A DNA stretch of 64,000 nucleotides from Caulochytrium protostelioides (taxonomy: Eukaryota > Chytridiomycota > Caulochytriomycetes > Caulochytriales > Caulochytriaceae), in the NCBI GenBank assembly GCA_003615045.1, contig ML014112.1, positions 1 through 64,000 on the forward strand, written 5' to 3'. Positions 1 to 9,018 of this stretch are shown piece after piece. A model generated the notes under the pieces. That model was not told the DNA's origin and searched no databases. It saw only the letters and a list, made by a program, of their open reading frames with translations. Every line of letters begins with the position of its first letter. The stretch's first letter is position 1. The position numbers and the translations under genes were made by a program.

Positions 1-2
1 CT

Positions 3-1514
3 TCAGCGGCGAACACTGCATCCCAAGTACCGAACTGGGGGGACGACTCGAACCCTCAGGGTCTCACTGGACCAATGATCAATCCGTTAGCTACCAGCTC
101 GCGACCAGCAGATCATCCTGGCAAGACCGGGTTGCACCCTACGACCGGATCGTATCTACCACGTGACCAATTGGAGACAACCGAACAGTCTCGAGTTTCT
201 GATCCGGTTCCAGACTCGTTCTCTACGGTCGAAACGACTGCCTCCGATCGTACCCCGGAACATGACAAGCAAAAGAGAGTAAGATATATGACGCTTGAAC
301 GAGCGTACCCTTTCATGCCTCTAGATGTGAGTCAACCTCCTGGCTCCGAGGCGGCAGTTCGCCGTATGGTCGAACTGCTCCTACAGCCAGATATGACATT
401 CCAAGAATTTGTGGTTCGTCTCTACACAATACCGTTACCATCTTCTGATGCTCGTGAACGCCAGGAAGTCGACAGGGTACCACACATGATGGCTATCAAC
501 GCCATTTTGCTTAATGACGTTAAGACGCACGACTTTGAGCCCTCAGAGCCTGTTGAGAGGTCCGAGGGCCATGTCAACACAGATGATATACCGGATAGCC
601 AGTTTCTCCGCAAGGCCGTGAGTTATGCCGAAATGTTGCAAAACGCGTTGATCCCCTGGTTCAATGTTCACCAAATCAATCTGAGAATACAGGATCTGAA
701 CTTGGACGTGATTGCCATATGGTTATATATCCGGTATTTGGTGGTCAAAGGTATATATTTTAAACCAAGTTTCGGCGTCGTGAGCAATACCGATAGTCCT
801 GAGAGCACCACAACCAAAACGATCCAGAGTATAAGGCACAAAAAACCCGTATTAAATGCAGCGCAATTCGAAAGATTGACATCTCTTCAATCGGAATACG
901 AAGCATTCTTGAACAAAAACTTACACTCAAACCAGTCCTCTCAGTCACTCGACCTGTTCGCGAAAGTTAAAAAGTATGCCGAGGAACGAAAAATGGAACC
1001 AAAAGCCCAAGAGATCTTGGATATCTTTGAATCTCTCGGTAAATCTCTCGATGCGATACCCGAGTTCGAGCAAAAAGTCGTGGTCGCCGCATTCTCTTCC
1101 CTGAGACGGAGACGTTACGTCTTAAACATCAATCATCTCCCGAATTTGATGAGTTACCTCACATACAAGGGCAAGTATCGCCGCCCGACTCTTGGATTTT
1201 CGGACATGGAACCTTTGGAGACCACGCTATCAAAACTTCAAGGGAATCGGGATACATATATCGAGCAATTTCACAAGCATCGGGATCTGTTTCGCGAGCT
1301 GGTTTCAAAATCCCCGTATTCGCACATCAGCCTTCCTATAAAGGACATTCCGGATCCCTCAAATGCCCTTCAGAACCCCTGGTGGTACGACCTTCACCAG
1401 CAGTTCCCTGACAATCTGCAGTCCGTAAAGCAAGCCGGAAAGACGCATTCGAGTAGGTCAGAGGCTGTGAGGTCTTTCCATGGTGCTGAAGTGGCAACCC
1501 ATATTCCCCTGTGA
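3..1514 (+). CDS. Hypothetical protein, 5' end cut by window edge
   Basis: The reading frame is open from the first bases of the window, so the gene is probably truncated on the left. The first in-window ATG is at 75 and would give 479 residues; 24 further in-frame codons precede it. I do not recognise the family. The first 60 or so residues are rich in Ser, Thr, Asp and Glu and look disordered. The rest alternates helical stretches with a few hydrophobic segments (around residues 210-235) but has no convincing signal peptide or transmembrane helix. Codon usage is strikingly different from every neighbour: the third positions are mixed and the GC content is near 50 percent, while most genes here are near 70 percent. 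This suggests recent acquisition, a fast-evolving lineage-specific family, or an element-borne gene. The next 700 bases contain no gene. Confidence 0.7.
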   Translation, partial: SAANTASQVPNWGDDSNPQGLTGPMINPLATSSRPADHPGKTGLHPTTGSYLPRDQLETTEQSRVSDPVPDSFSTVETTASDRTPEHDKQKRVRYMTLERAYPFMPLDVSQPPGSEAAVRRMVELLLQPDMTFQEFVVRLYTIPLPSSDARERQEVDRVPHMMAINAILLNDVKTHDFEPSEPVERSEGHVNTDDIPDSQFLRKAVSYAEMLQNALIPWFNVHQINLRIQDLNLDVIAIWLYIRYLVVKGIYFKPSFGVVSNTDSPESTTTKTIQSIRHKKPVLNAAQFERLTSLQSEYEAFLNKNLHSNQSSQSLDLFAKVKKYAEERKMEPKAQEILDIFESLGKSLDAIPEFEQKVVVAAFSSLRRRRYVLNINHLPNLMSYLTYKGKYRRPTLGFSDMEPLETTLSKLQGNRDTYIEQFHKHRDLFRELVSKSPYSHISLPIKDIPDPSNALQNPWWYDLHQQFPDNLQSVKQAGKTHSSRSEAVRSFHGAEVATHIPL

Positions 1515-2221
1515 TTAATGCCGGTCTCTCTCAGTTTAATTAATCCTCCTCATTGCGTTATAACATGCCAGTATGCCAGTATGCCTAAATAGAGTAGGCC
1601 AGCAGATCAGTGAGGTCAGCCGATGAGTCGTGACTCCATGACATCATGCTCAACAGCGAAAAAAAAAAAATATTTCCAGCGTGGTGAGGCCGTGCTTCGA
1701 GGGCGACGGCGGACGGCGAGACGGCGCCGCTGGCTCCACTGAGCCCGCCCGTCGTCCATGTGGTATCGGGAGCTGTCGTCGTAATTCCGTCACGGCGACG
1801 TGACTTGGCAAAGGGCCGTTATTCTACTGATGAAATGAGATTGAGTGAGGAGAGTGAAGGGTGGGTAGACAAGGGGAAGGAGCCCCCTCCCTGGTGAGCA
1901 TGCAAGCATTGGCTCCAATGGTACTCGAGGCCGAGGTCTACTCATGGCGAGGATGGGGATCTCGACCCGGCATCTATACTTGAGCTCGTAGGGCGAGATT
2001 GCCATGGGTGTCGTGTGTTCATACGGGCTTTAATTGAGGTGGGCGTCATCGGCGCCATTCCAGGGGGCGGTGGTGGCTACTGCGCCCCCTCGACGGTCTT
2101 CCGGCGATAGCCCCTCTGAGCCACCGATCCCCTTCCGCCCGATCCCCCCCTTCGTGCGCGACGACGATCAGGAACCGCCCGCTGCGGGGAGGTTGGAAAG
2201 CCGATGGGCGGTCATCTAGGG
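1515..2221. other. Intergenic stretch, no gene seen
   Basis: There is no coding frame with the GC-rich third positions typical of this genome. It contains an A-run at about 1660-1671 and a short repeat of GCCAGTAT near 1566-1584. It separates the AT-richer left-edge gene from the degenerate region on its right. Confidence 0.6.
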
Positions 2222-2800
2222 CCTCCCCGTCAGCCGACTGCGTCCCGTCACGTGCAGGAGTTGGAAGCAGGCAAAAACATCCGTTCTCCAACGAGGTGAC
2301 TGGCCAGGACATCCTGCACCTGATTGGCCGGCGCGTTCTCGACGACCCACATGCATGCCCGAGGCCAATCGCATCCTGAAGTAAGGGCACCACCAGCGCA
2401 GGAAGGCCGTAAGCCGGGATTTGCTGAGTGGCGATCGACCCCATCAGGACACGGTTGGTGAAACCGCGAGCTCGATACCACCCTGAACATCCGACCGTGC
2501 ATGGCCTCGTCCATCAGGCCTTTCTCAGCGATGCTGCATCCCCCTGGGTAAGCCACGTTGCAGGCTGTGGCCGGGCCAGCGTATCCGATGCTCAACCGAA
2601 TGCGGACGGCCTCCAGGAGGGCCCGGGGAGGGGGCCGAGGATAGCCGATCATGGTCCATGTTGGCTGGCCCCACCGGGGTGCTTCCAGAGATCCAACACG
2701 ATACATCGTGAGTCGTCCCGTCGCAGAAGCTGGTGGAAAGAAAAAAAAAGACGATTCGGGTGCAAGCGACGGTTTCGTCTCAGTAGTCCATCTTTCCATT
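2222..2800 (-). pseudogene. Degenerate coding-like remnant, family unknown
   Basis: On the minus strand two overlapping frames give protein-like stretches, for example around 2350-2444 (hydrophobic, starting MGSIATQQIPAYGLP) and 2250-2350 (MWVVENAPANQVQDVLASHL). Neither frame is continuous over the whole segment, so it reads as a decayed gene or element rather than a working one. I do not recognise the family. Its position just upstream of a Fanzor-type remnant means it may belong to the same degenerate insertion zone, but the orientations are opposite. Confidence 0.25.
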
Positions 2801-2904
2801 CCTCAACGCGAAGTCACATCGGCGCTGTCGTCGAGCCAGGGCGAGGCGCGCCGCTCGCGAATCCTCACGAAGGGCCCCACCCCGCTCTTGATCGTGGACG
2901 CCAG

Positions 2905-3155
2905 GGGGCCGTGGTCCGAGGATTGCTGTGGTGTGATACCTACAACAAGTTTGTAAACCGCGGTCTCAATGCCGCGTTGAACATCCACCACTGCCTGACC
3001 GTACCCGCCAAACCGCAGGCGCTGTGCCGCGACACAAAGCAAGCCCCGCTGCGGCCCAAGGTCAGGAAGCTCATCCGCCGCTGAACCAAAATGCGCGCTG
3101 CCTCGGTGCTGGAGCCCTCGGGAGCACCACGGAGGAGATGGTGTCCGCATTAGGT
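2905..3155 (+). mobile_element. Fanzor-like (TnpB-type) nuclease remnant, copy 1
   Basis: Translation ends with VVRGLLWCDT, then NRGLNAALNI, then a basic tail VRKLIRR and a stop at 3082-3084. This is the RuvC-III end of eukaryotic TnpB-like (Fanzor) proteins. The catalytic Asp of the usual NRDLNAALNI motif is Gly here. The upstream part of the protein is not recognisable, so this is a 3' fragment. Similarity to the other copies continues past the stop to GTGTCCGCATTAGGT (3141-3155). Within this tail GGTGCT (3116-3121) and AGCACC (3123-3128 region) can pair as a small hairpin. The tail is a candidate guide-RNA scaffold or element end. Confidence 0.7.
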
Positions 3156-3376
3156 CGGGGTGGATGTGCCTTTATATTTTATAATCAATAGATATATCGT
3201 AGACAAGCAACATCAAAAGGGGTCGATCTCCTCTCTAGTCGTTCAAAGCTCAGATCGAGATATTGATGGAAGGATGCATGATCGTCACTGCAGCAAGCAA
3301 TCGCGAGACTGAGACGCATGAAGAAGGAGGACCGTGCGTAAGGGGCGCTGGCCAGGACGCTGGCGGACTCGTCGCG

Positions 3377-5284
3377 TCAGTCATGGTCCGCCGGGGCAGC
3401 AAGCCGCGCAGACGACGCGGACGCGGGCGGGGCCGACCGCGCCGCCGCCAAACGAGAGGAGGTCCGTCTCGTGACGCGCTTGCTCGCAGTGGTCGCCGAA
3501 GCATGGTGGTCATTCGCATGGACCTCCGCATGGCCCTCCGCAGGGTCCGCCTCGGGACGCGCCTCACTCCGGTTCACGGCGGCGGCACCAGGTCGCTGGC
3601 TGCGGGACGGCGGCGCGCCGTGATTGCAATGGGAATCGGGGCCCGCATCGTCCTCGTTGCTGCGCTGCCGCAAGCGGGGCTCTGTGCGAACGCCAAGATT
3701 GTGTCGGCGGCGCAGCATGCGTCCCGGGGTCGATGCCGCACGCGCGGCGGCGGCCGCACGGGGTTCCTCGGTGTCCGAGGTATCCGAGGCGTCCGAGGCC
3801 TCGGCGGCCGCACGGGAGCGCTCACGGCTTGGATCACCAACGTCGTTGCCATCGTCGTTGTCATCGCCGTTGCCGCGCGAGCTGTGGCCGTCACCTTCGC
3901 CCGAACCGTCGTCATCTCCCCCGGAACCGGCATCGCCCGCGTCATCATGCCACACCTCGCGCTGCCCGCGCCCGCCGAACGATGCCGACGGCTTCTGGAA
4001 CGTCGGGTGGCCTGGCGTGCCCTGCGGCAGCAAGGGGAACGATGGGGAGTACCCTACGGGAGAGCGAAGAACGTCGTAGGATCGCGATGTCGCGAGGGTA
4101 CCCGCAGTCCGTCCGGCCACCGACGCATGGGCGTGGCGGTTCGCATTAAGCATGCCGCAGTGATGGCACCGGAAGGACAGCGTCAGAAAGTCTTGAGGCA
4201 GCGCGAGACCATTGTGCGTGTGGCATTGGGAGCAAATGAGCGCGTAGCGGTTGTTCGGCCCGTCGGTATCCCCGATCACGGTGTCCATGACGCGGTCCAT
4301 CCATGACTTTGGCCGGACGGTGACGGGTGCGCCGGGATCGATGATATCTGGTCGTGGCGGGAGCAGGGCCGCCGTCGACGACGACGATGACGCCGGCGAC
4401 ATGGCCGACCGCTCATCGCCGCGGCGGGCCAGCGCATCGCGGCGCCACGGCGCTGAGCCGGCATCCGACGAAGCGGGTCCTGCCTTCAAATCAGCGAGCG
4501 ACACGGACGGGCGCACCGCGGATCCGCCCATGGTGGCGCGGCGAGACGGCTCACCGCTGCCGATGCCGCGGCCGCTGCCGCCGTCGGCAGGATCGCCAGG
4601 CCCGTCCGGGGACGTGGCGGACCAACGCGGTGGGGGGCCGTGATGGCCCTGACCCGTGCTGTTCATCTGAAGAGGAGGCAGCGGCCGGGCTGATGCAGAC
4701 GGGCCCGACGACGGCCGAGCGCCGCTCGGGGGCGCCGACGACGGCGCCATCGAGGGCGCGCCAGCGCCCCCGGCTGCGAGGCCGTGCCCGAAGGCGGTTT
4801 GGGCGGGCGGTCCAGAGCTCCCCGGCGCCATCCCTGGGCGCGGGACGAGGGGCCTGCTAGGACTCGCTGTGGCGTCGTACCGCTCGATCAACCCTTTCGT
4901 CTTGTAGTAAGCCGTCTTGCGCTTGAGCTCCTCAATTTTTTCGCGCTGGCTGGCGCGGTGGCGCTTGAGGACGGCGTGGAGCTTGCCGCGGCGAACCGCA
5001 AAGTAGCGCCGGATCAGACGGCGGCCACCTTCGATGAGCAGGGGCACCCCGATGAGCGGGGCGGCTTTGGCGAGCCAGCGGTCCCAGGCATCGTGGGGCG
5101 AGCGCAGGACGAGAAGGTACGTGAGCAGAAACAGAAGATAGGTGGGAACGCTGTAGTAGAACCATGCGTAGAGAACTTGGCGCTCGCGGGTATCGATGGC
5201 GACGATCTGCTGCTCGGTCTGCTTGACCTGCACGTCGATCGCAGCGAGGATGGCCTCGAAGTCGTCCTTCTCCTCCTTGCTGGC
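3377..5284 (-). CDS. LNP1: Lunapark family ER protein (first exon not resolved)
   Basis: Lunapark stabilises three-way junctions of the tubular ER and can act as a ubiquitin ligase. Counting from a GTG at 5233, two hydrophobic segments sit at residues 20-43 and 56-73, followed by a basic coiled-coil-like stretch (90-119). A long Pro/Ser/Gly-rich linker comes next. The family's zinc ribbon is at 310-365, with Cys334, Cys337, Cys356 and Cys359 and the typical NNRYALICSQC lead-in. The tail is acidic and Ser-rich, about 250 residues long. The frame continues upstream of 5233 (KEEKDDFEAILAAID) to an AG splice acceptor at 5285-5286, so a short first exon with the start codon must lie further upstream. 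I could not place it. The stop is at 3377. Confidence 0.85.
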   Translation of the reverse strand, partial: ASKEEKDDFEAILAAIDVQVKQTEQQIVAIDTRERQVLYAWFYYSVPTYLLFLLTYLLVLRSPHDAWDRWLAKAAPLIGVPLLIEGGRRLIRRYFAVRRGKLHAVLKRHRASQREKIEELKRKTAYYKTKGLIERYDATASPSRPLVPRPGMAPGSSGPPAQTAFGHGLAAGGAGAPSMAPSSAPPSGARPSSGPSASARPLPPLQMNSTGQGHHGPPPRWSATSPDGPGDPADGGSGRGIGSGEPSRRATMGGSAVRPSVSLADLKAGPASSDAGSAPWRRDALARRGDERSAMSPASSSSSTAALLPPRPDIIDPGAPVTVRPKSWMDRVMDTVIGDTDGPNNRYALICSQCHTHNGLALPQDFLTLSFRCHHCGMLNANRHAHASVAGRTAGTLATSRSYDVLRSPVGYSPSFPLLPQGTPGHPTFQKPSASFGGRGQREVWHDDAGDAGSGGDDDGSGEGDGHSSRGNGDDNDDGNDVGDPSRERSRAAAEASDASDTSDTEEPRAAAAARAASTPGRMLRRRHNLGVRTEPRLRQRSNEDDAGPDSHCNHGAPPSRSQRPGAAAVNRSEARPEADPAEGHAEVHANDHHASATTASKRVTRRTSSRLAAARSAPPASASSARLAAPADHD

Positions 5285-6714
5285 CTAATGGCCACGTCAT
5301 GTTATCCGCACGATCCGTACCAAGACGATCCGATGGTTCAATGGTTCCATGATGCCATGAGTCGATCAAACCATGAAACGAGCAGGCAACCCGTGAGACG
5401 GGGTCGGCACGAACCAGTCAAAGAGACGCCCCCATTAGAACATCGTGGGCCCATCAGGGCTTCAGCGAGAGAGAGCAGCAGCAAGAAGAGAGACGGTGAG
5501 ACGACCGACGTTCATCCAGCATGATGGCCAGAGGCCGCGTGCTCATCAGGCGTGTGCGCCGGCGGTCCGCTCAAGCGCAGGGTCCGGCCAGGCCGAGGGC
5601 AGACCGACGCGGGCCACGGGTCCCGCGAACGTCGCGTGCGTAGCTTACCCGCCACCAGGAGAACAACGGCATGGTGAGAGGCGACGTATTTGCTGTATCG
5701 TCGTCTGGGCGAAGACGCGCTCTCTTGTCGGTCTCGGGATCAATGTCGGTCTCGGATGCTTGCGTGGAGAGGAAGGGAACGGCACACCGTCCCGTGAGAC
5801 TGCGCTGGCAGGAGCAGGGGTAGAACCACGACGGGGGCCGCTTGACCAAGCGGTGGCGATGTCAGTATCGGCGGTATCGGCTGCTCGTGTCGCCAGAGAC
5901 CACCGAGCGGAGGCCAAGGCCCTGCGACCAGCAACGACTTCAGCGTGGGACAGGCCACGCGGACTCGTAGGACCCATCGCGCGGACCCATCGCGCGGACC
6001 CATAGCGCGGCGCGGCGCGACCTCGCTTCCAGCAAACCCCAGGGCCGATGCAAGCGGACGTCGCCGCGGGTCCGACGCGGCACGCCACGCGTGCCGCGTA
6101 ATGACGCAGGAGACCGGCGGCGCCGTCCTCACGGCGCAGACAACGGGGGCGCATCGTGCACACACCCGCTTCCGACGCCGCATCCGTCCGAGCAGGCTCG
6201 CCACCCCGCGAGGCCCCTGTGCCGCAGCCGAGTAACCGCTCCCATCATCAATGATGGGAACAGCAAGGAACCGCTCGGGTCGTGTCGCGTCGTGATGTAT
6301 CGCCTTGCACCGGACCGCACCATACCACCCAAGGAGGGCCGCTGTTCCCCTCCCCAGTGAAACTGACGGGTTGGCATAGAGCCTTCCTTGATCTTTTGGA
6401 CGGCTTTGCGCTCCAGATGTGTGAGCCGGTGGCAGACCGATGCGGGGGCCGATGGTCATGCAGCAGCAGCAAAGCTCATACCCAAAAGCTTCCTCCCACG
6501 TGGCAAGCAAGCATGCGCCGGTGGACGGGGGCAAGATCGAGCCAACGGGGGCATCGTCAGCCCGTCCCAAGCTCGTTGGCGACGACACCTATATATTACC
6601 AAAAGGGGAGGGGCCTCTTTCACCGAACGAGGGTTACAGACAGCGGGCGTCCAACCCCCCAACAGATTCGCCGGCTCGCGGCGGCGGGCGAGCGTCCGCC
6701 CTGGCTGACGACCC
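5285..6714. other. Region between Lunapark and CSN7
   Basis: It should hold the unresolved first exon and promoter of the Lunapark gene and the 3' end of CSN7. The only structured features seen are a 13-bp unit ACCCATCGCGCGG repeated about three times at 5972-6010 and an inverted repeat CCCATCAT/ATGATGGG at 6241-6258. Longer open frames here look like GC-driven chance frames. Confidence 0.5.
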
Positions 6715-7794
6715 TCAGAGCCCGGATCCGGACGCCGGCGGGTGCGACGCGGTCGGCGCGACCACCGTGCGCAGCCGCTTGTCGCGCGCCATGCGCGCCA
6801 TACTGGATGCCGCGCCAGCAGCATCGGCGCGGCATGCCGCGATGCGGGCCTCGAGGCCGGCGTCGGCACGACGGCACCGCTGTGCCAGCGCACGGAACCG
6901 CGCCAGCGCGACGGCGACATCGGCCGCCGTGCGGTCGCGGTCGACCCGGGCCGCCGTCTCCGCGGCCAGGGTGGCTGCCGAGGCCGTCGGCGCCGCCGCC
7001 GCCGTGGTGGTCACCGGCACCAGGGGCGCGGCTTGGGCGCCGCGCGTCGCCGGCAGCGCCGGCGCGACCATCACGTAGGCGCGGGCATGGCGGGGGTCGA
7101 GCTTGAGGCTGCCCGAATGGAAGGGTCCCTGCTCGACGGCGTTGATGAGCAGGTCCTCCAGGTCGCGCGTGGACGCGAGACCCAGTGCGGCCTGGAGGTC
7201 GCGATAGTCCAGCGAGGGGGGCATCCCCGAGCCGGAGCCGGAGCCGGAGCCAGAGCCGGAGCCGGAAATCAGGACCGCCGCGGATGCGCCGCGGGCCAGG
7301 GTGAGCAGCGTGAGGAAACGCAGTCGCGTGGTCTGTGCGGGTAACAGAGGCGGCAATGCCGGCGTGGCCGCTGCTCAGGGTGGTGATCGCGCCATGTCGT
7401 GCCACGTGCCGAAACCAAACGTGGGAGTGGTCAGTTTTGAACCATTTTGAACCGTGTTGAACCGTGTTGATCCGGGTGCCCCCCCCCCACCGCGAGCGAT
7501 GGTTGACTTACTCACGTAGTCTTGGTAACCGCCATACATAAAGATGTCCAGCACCTTCAGGGCGTCAAGCAAGCGCGGGTCGTCGGGACGGCCGCACTGC
7601 GGCCGGAGCTGCTGGGCGCGGTCGACGATTTCCTGGAAGGCGTAGAGGCCCGGCGCCGTGGTCGCCTCGATGAGCGCGGCAGCGAGGCCGGCCGCGCGGT
7701 CGGCGGCGGGCTGGGCGGCCACGGCGTCCAAGCGATTCAGCACGGTCGCGGCGGGCCTGCCGCACGGCATCGGCGCGGCCGCCGGCATCGCCAT
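6715..7794 (-). CDS. CSN7: COP9 signalosome subunit 7 (PCI domain)
   Basis: Two exons: 7794-7516 and 7332-6715, 298 residues. The intron (7333-7515) has donor GTGAGT and acceptor CCGCACAG and joins in phase 0. The product is a PCI-domain subunit of the COP9 signalosome, the complex that removes NEDD8 from cullins. Diagnostic stretches are LIEATTAPGLYAFQEI and LLDALKVLDIFMYGGYQDY in exon 1. Exon 2 carries the winged-helix part, with LDYRDLQAALGL and RDLEDLLINAVEQG. A (Ser-Gly)7 run encoded by GAGCCG-type hexamers (about 7229-7266) is inserted inside the PCI domain, which is unusual. The C-terminal third is Ala/Arg-rich and probably a coiled coil. The start ATG at 7794 follows the usual N-terminal position of the family. 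It is divergent from the TLDc gene to the right. Confidence 0.85.
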
Positions 7795-9018
7795 AACTCG
7801 CAGGCCGCAGCGTCAACTCCACAAGCCGACAAGAGGAGGTTCAGAGGGGCCGACCTCGATACCCGCGAGAAGCCAGTCGCGGTTCCGTGATGGTGGTGGC
7901 GGGGTCAGCGATGGTATCGATGCCATGGGAAGGCCTCGACGCGGCTCGAGGATCATTCGGATCGTTCGGATCACGGAGATCGGCGCCGCATGCCGCGTCG
8001 GGATCGCGCGTCCCGGGTTTGGCCGCACGACGGGGTCCACCGTCTCGCGGTCGGTCCGACAGCGCGGCCAGCGGACTCGTCGCCGTCGCCGTCGCGATCA
8101 CCGCGGTCCGGCATGCGGGCAGCCGACGAACGCCCCGCCGCCGGCGAGCGCCGCGTGCTCTGGCGCGGCGGGCGGCGACTCAGGCACCGGCGGCGGGCGT
8201 CGCGCCGCCGCCTCAGCCCGCGAGCGCGACGGCCGCGCCGGCGGCGCGCTCATCCCGTCGCCGGGCGCTGGTTGGGGGGGAAAGGACGGGGCCGCCGGCC
8301 GCTGCGATCGCCGTCCTATGCGCGACGAGACCATGCGGTATGCGCGACGACGGCCCCACGGTGACGCGAAAGCAGGCAAGCACACTCCCGTCAGTGAGAC
8401 GTCGGTCGGTCGAATGGGATGGGATGGGATGGGATGGGATGGGATGGGATGGGATGGGATGGGATGGGATGGGATCCTACCGGATCGGATCCGACCGGAT
8501 GGACTGCGATGCACCCTATCGCCCGCGTGGTGCTCCTCCCATGGTCGTCGTCGCCGTCATCGTCGCCATCGCCATCGCCGTCGCTGACCAAGCGCTGCTG
8601 CCGCCATCCACACCCGTCGTCGCGTCCCCGCCACGGCGATGCCTTGCGCCTCGCGCTGTGCTACGCCTCTGCACCGGCTCGCTGTTCCGCGTCCACCTTC
8701 CCGCAACCGCGTCCGCGATCGCTGCACCGACGGCCGCCGCCGCCGCGCTTCCGGACGGACCGGCTGCGGCGTTTGGTCGGTTCGCAGGTCGATCGCGCCT
8801 GCGCCGCGTCCGGCTGAGACGGCTTCTCGCCCGGCGGCGCGCTCTGAGCGCCCCTGGACCCGCCCGACGCCGATGCGGTGGTTCCTCGAACTACCGACCG
8901 CCGCGTGATCTCGTCCGAACCGCGCACGGGACACTGCTCGCCGCCGTTGCATCCCTGCGCCGTGCTGTGCTGCGCGCCCGCGCCGTGGTCGGCCGTCGTT
9001 GCAGACGCCGCGATCGCC
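7795..9018. promoter_or_regulatory. Divergent promoter region, CSN7 / TLDc gene
   Basis: Both flanking genes start outward from this 1.2-kb stretch, so it should hold both promoters. I see no clear TATA box. The outstanding element is the pentamer array described separately. No gene with this genome's codon pattern is visible. Confidence 0.5.
8416..8475 (+). repeat. (GGGAT)12 microsatellite
   Basis: Twelve perfect tandem copies of GGGAT, followed by degenerate GGAT units. G-triplets every five bases could form a G-quadruplex on the plus strand. It sits in the shared promoter region about 540 bp before the TLDc start and 620 bp from the CSN7 start. Confidence 0.95.

Noticed and set aside
5740-6588. 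282-codon minus-strand frame between Lunapark and CSN7
   Set aside because: No recognisable protein features and codon bias unlike the real genes.
8391-8591. Pro/Ile/Ser or Gly/Trp/Asp repeat proteins over the GGGAT array
   Set aside because: All frames are open across a pentamer repeat, so translation gives repeats without meaning.
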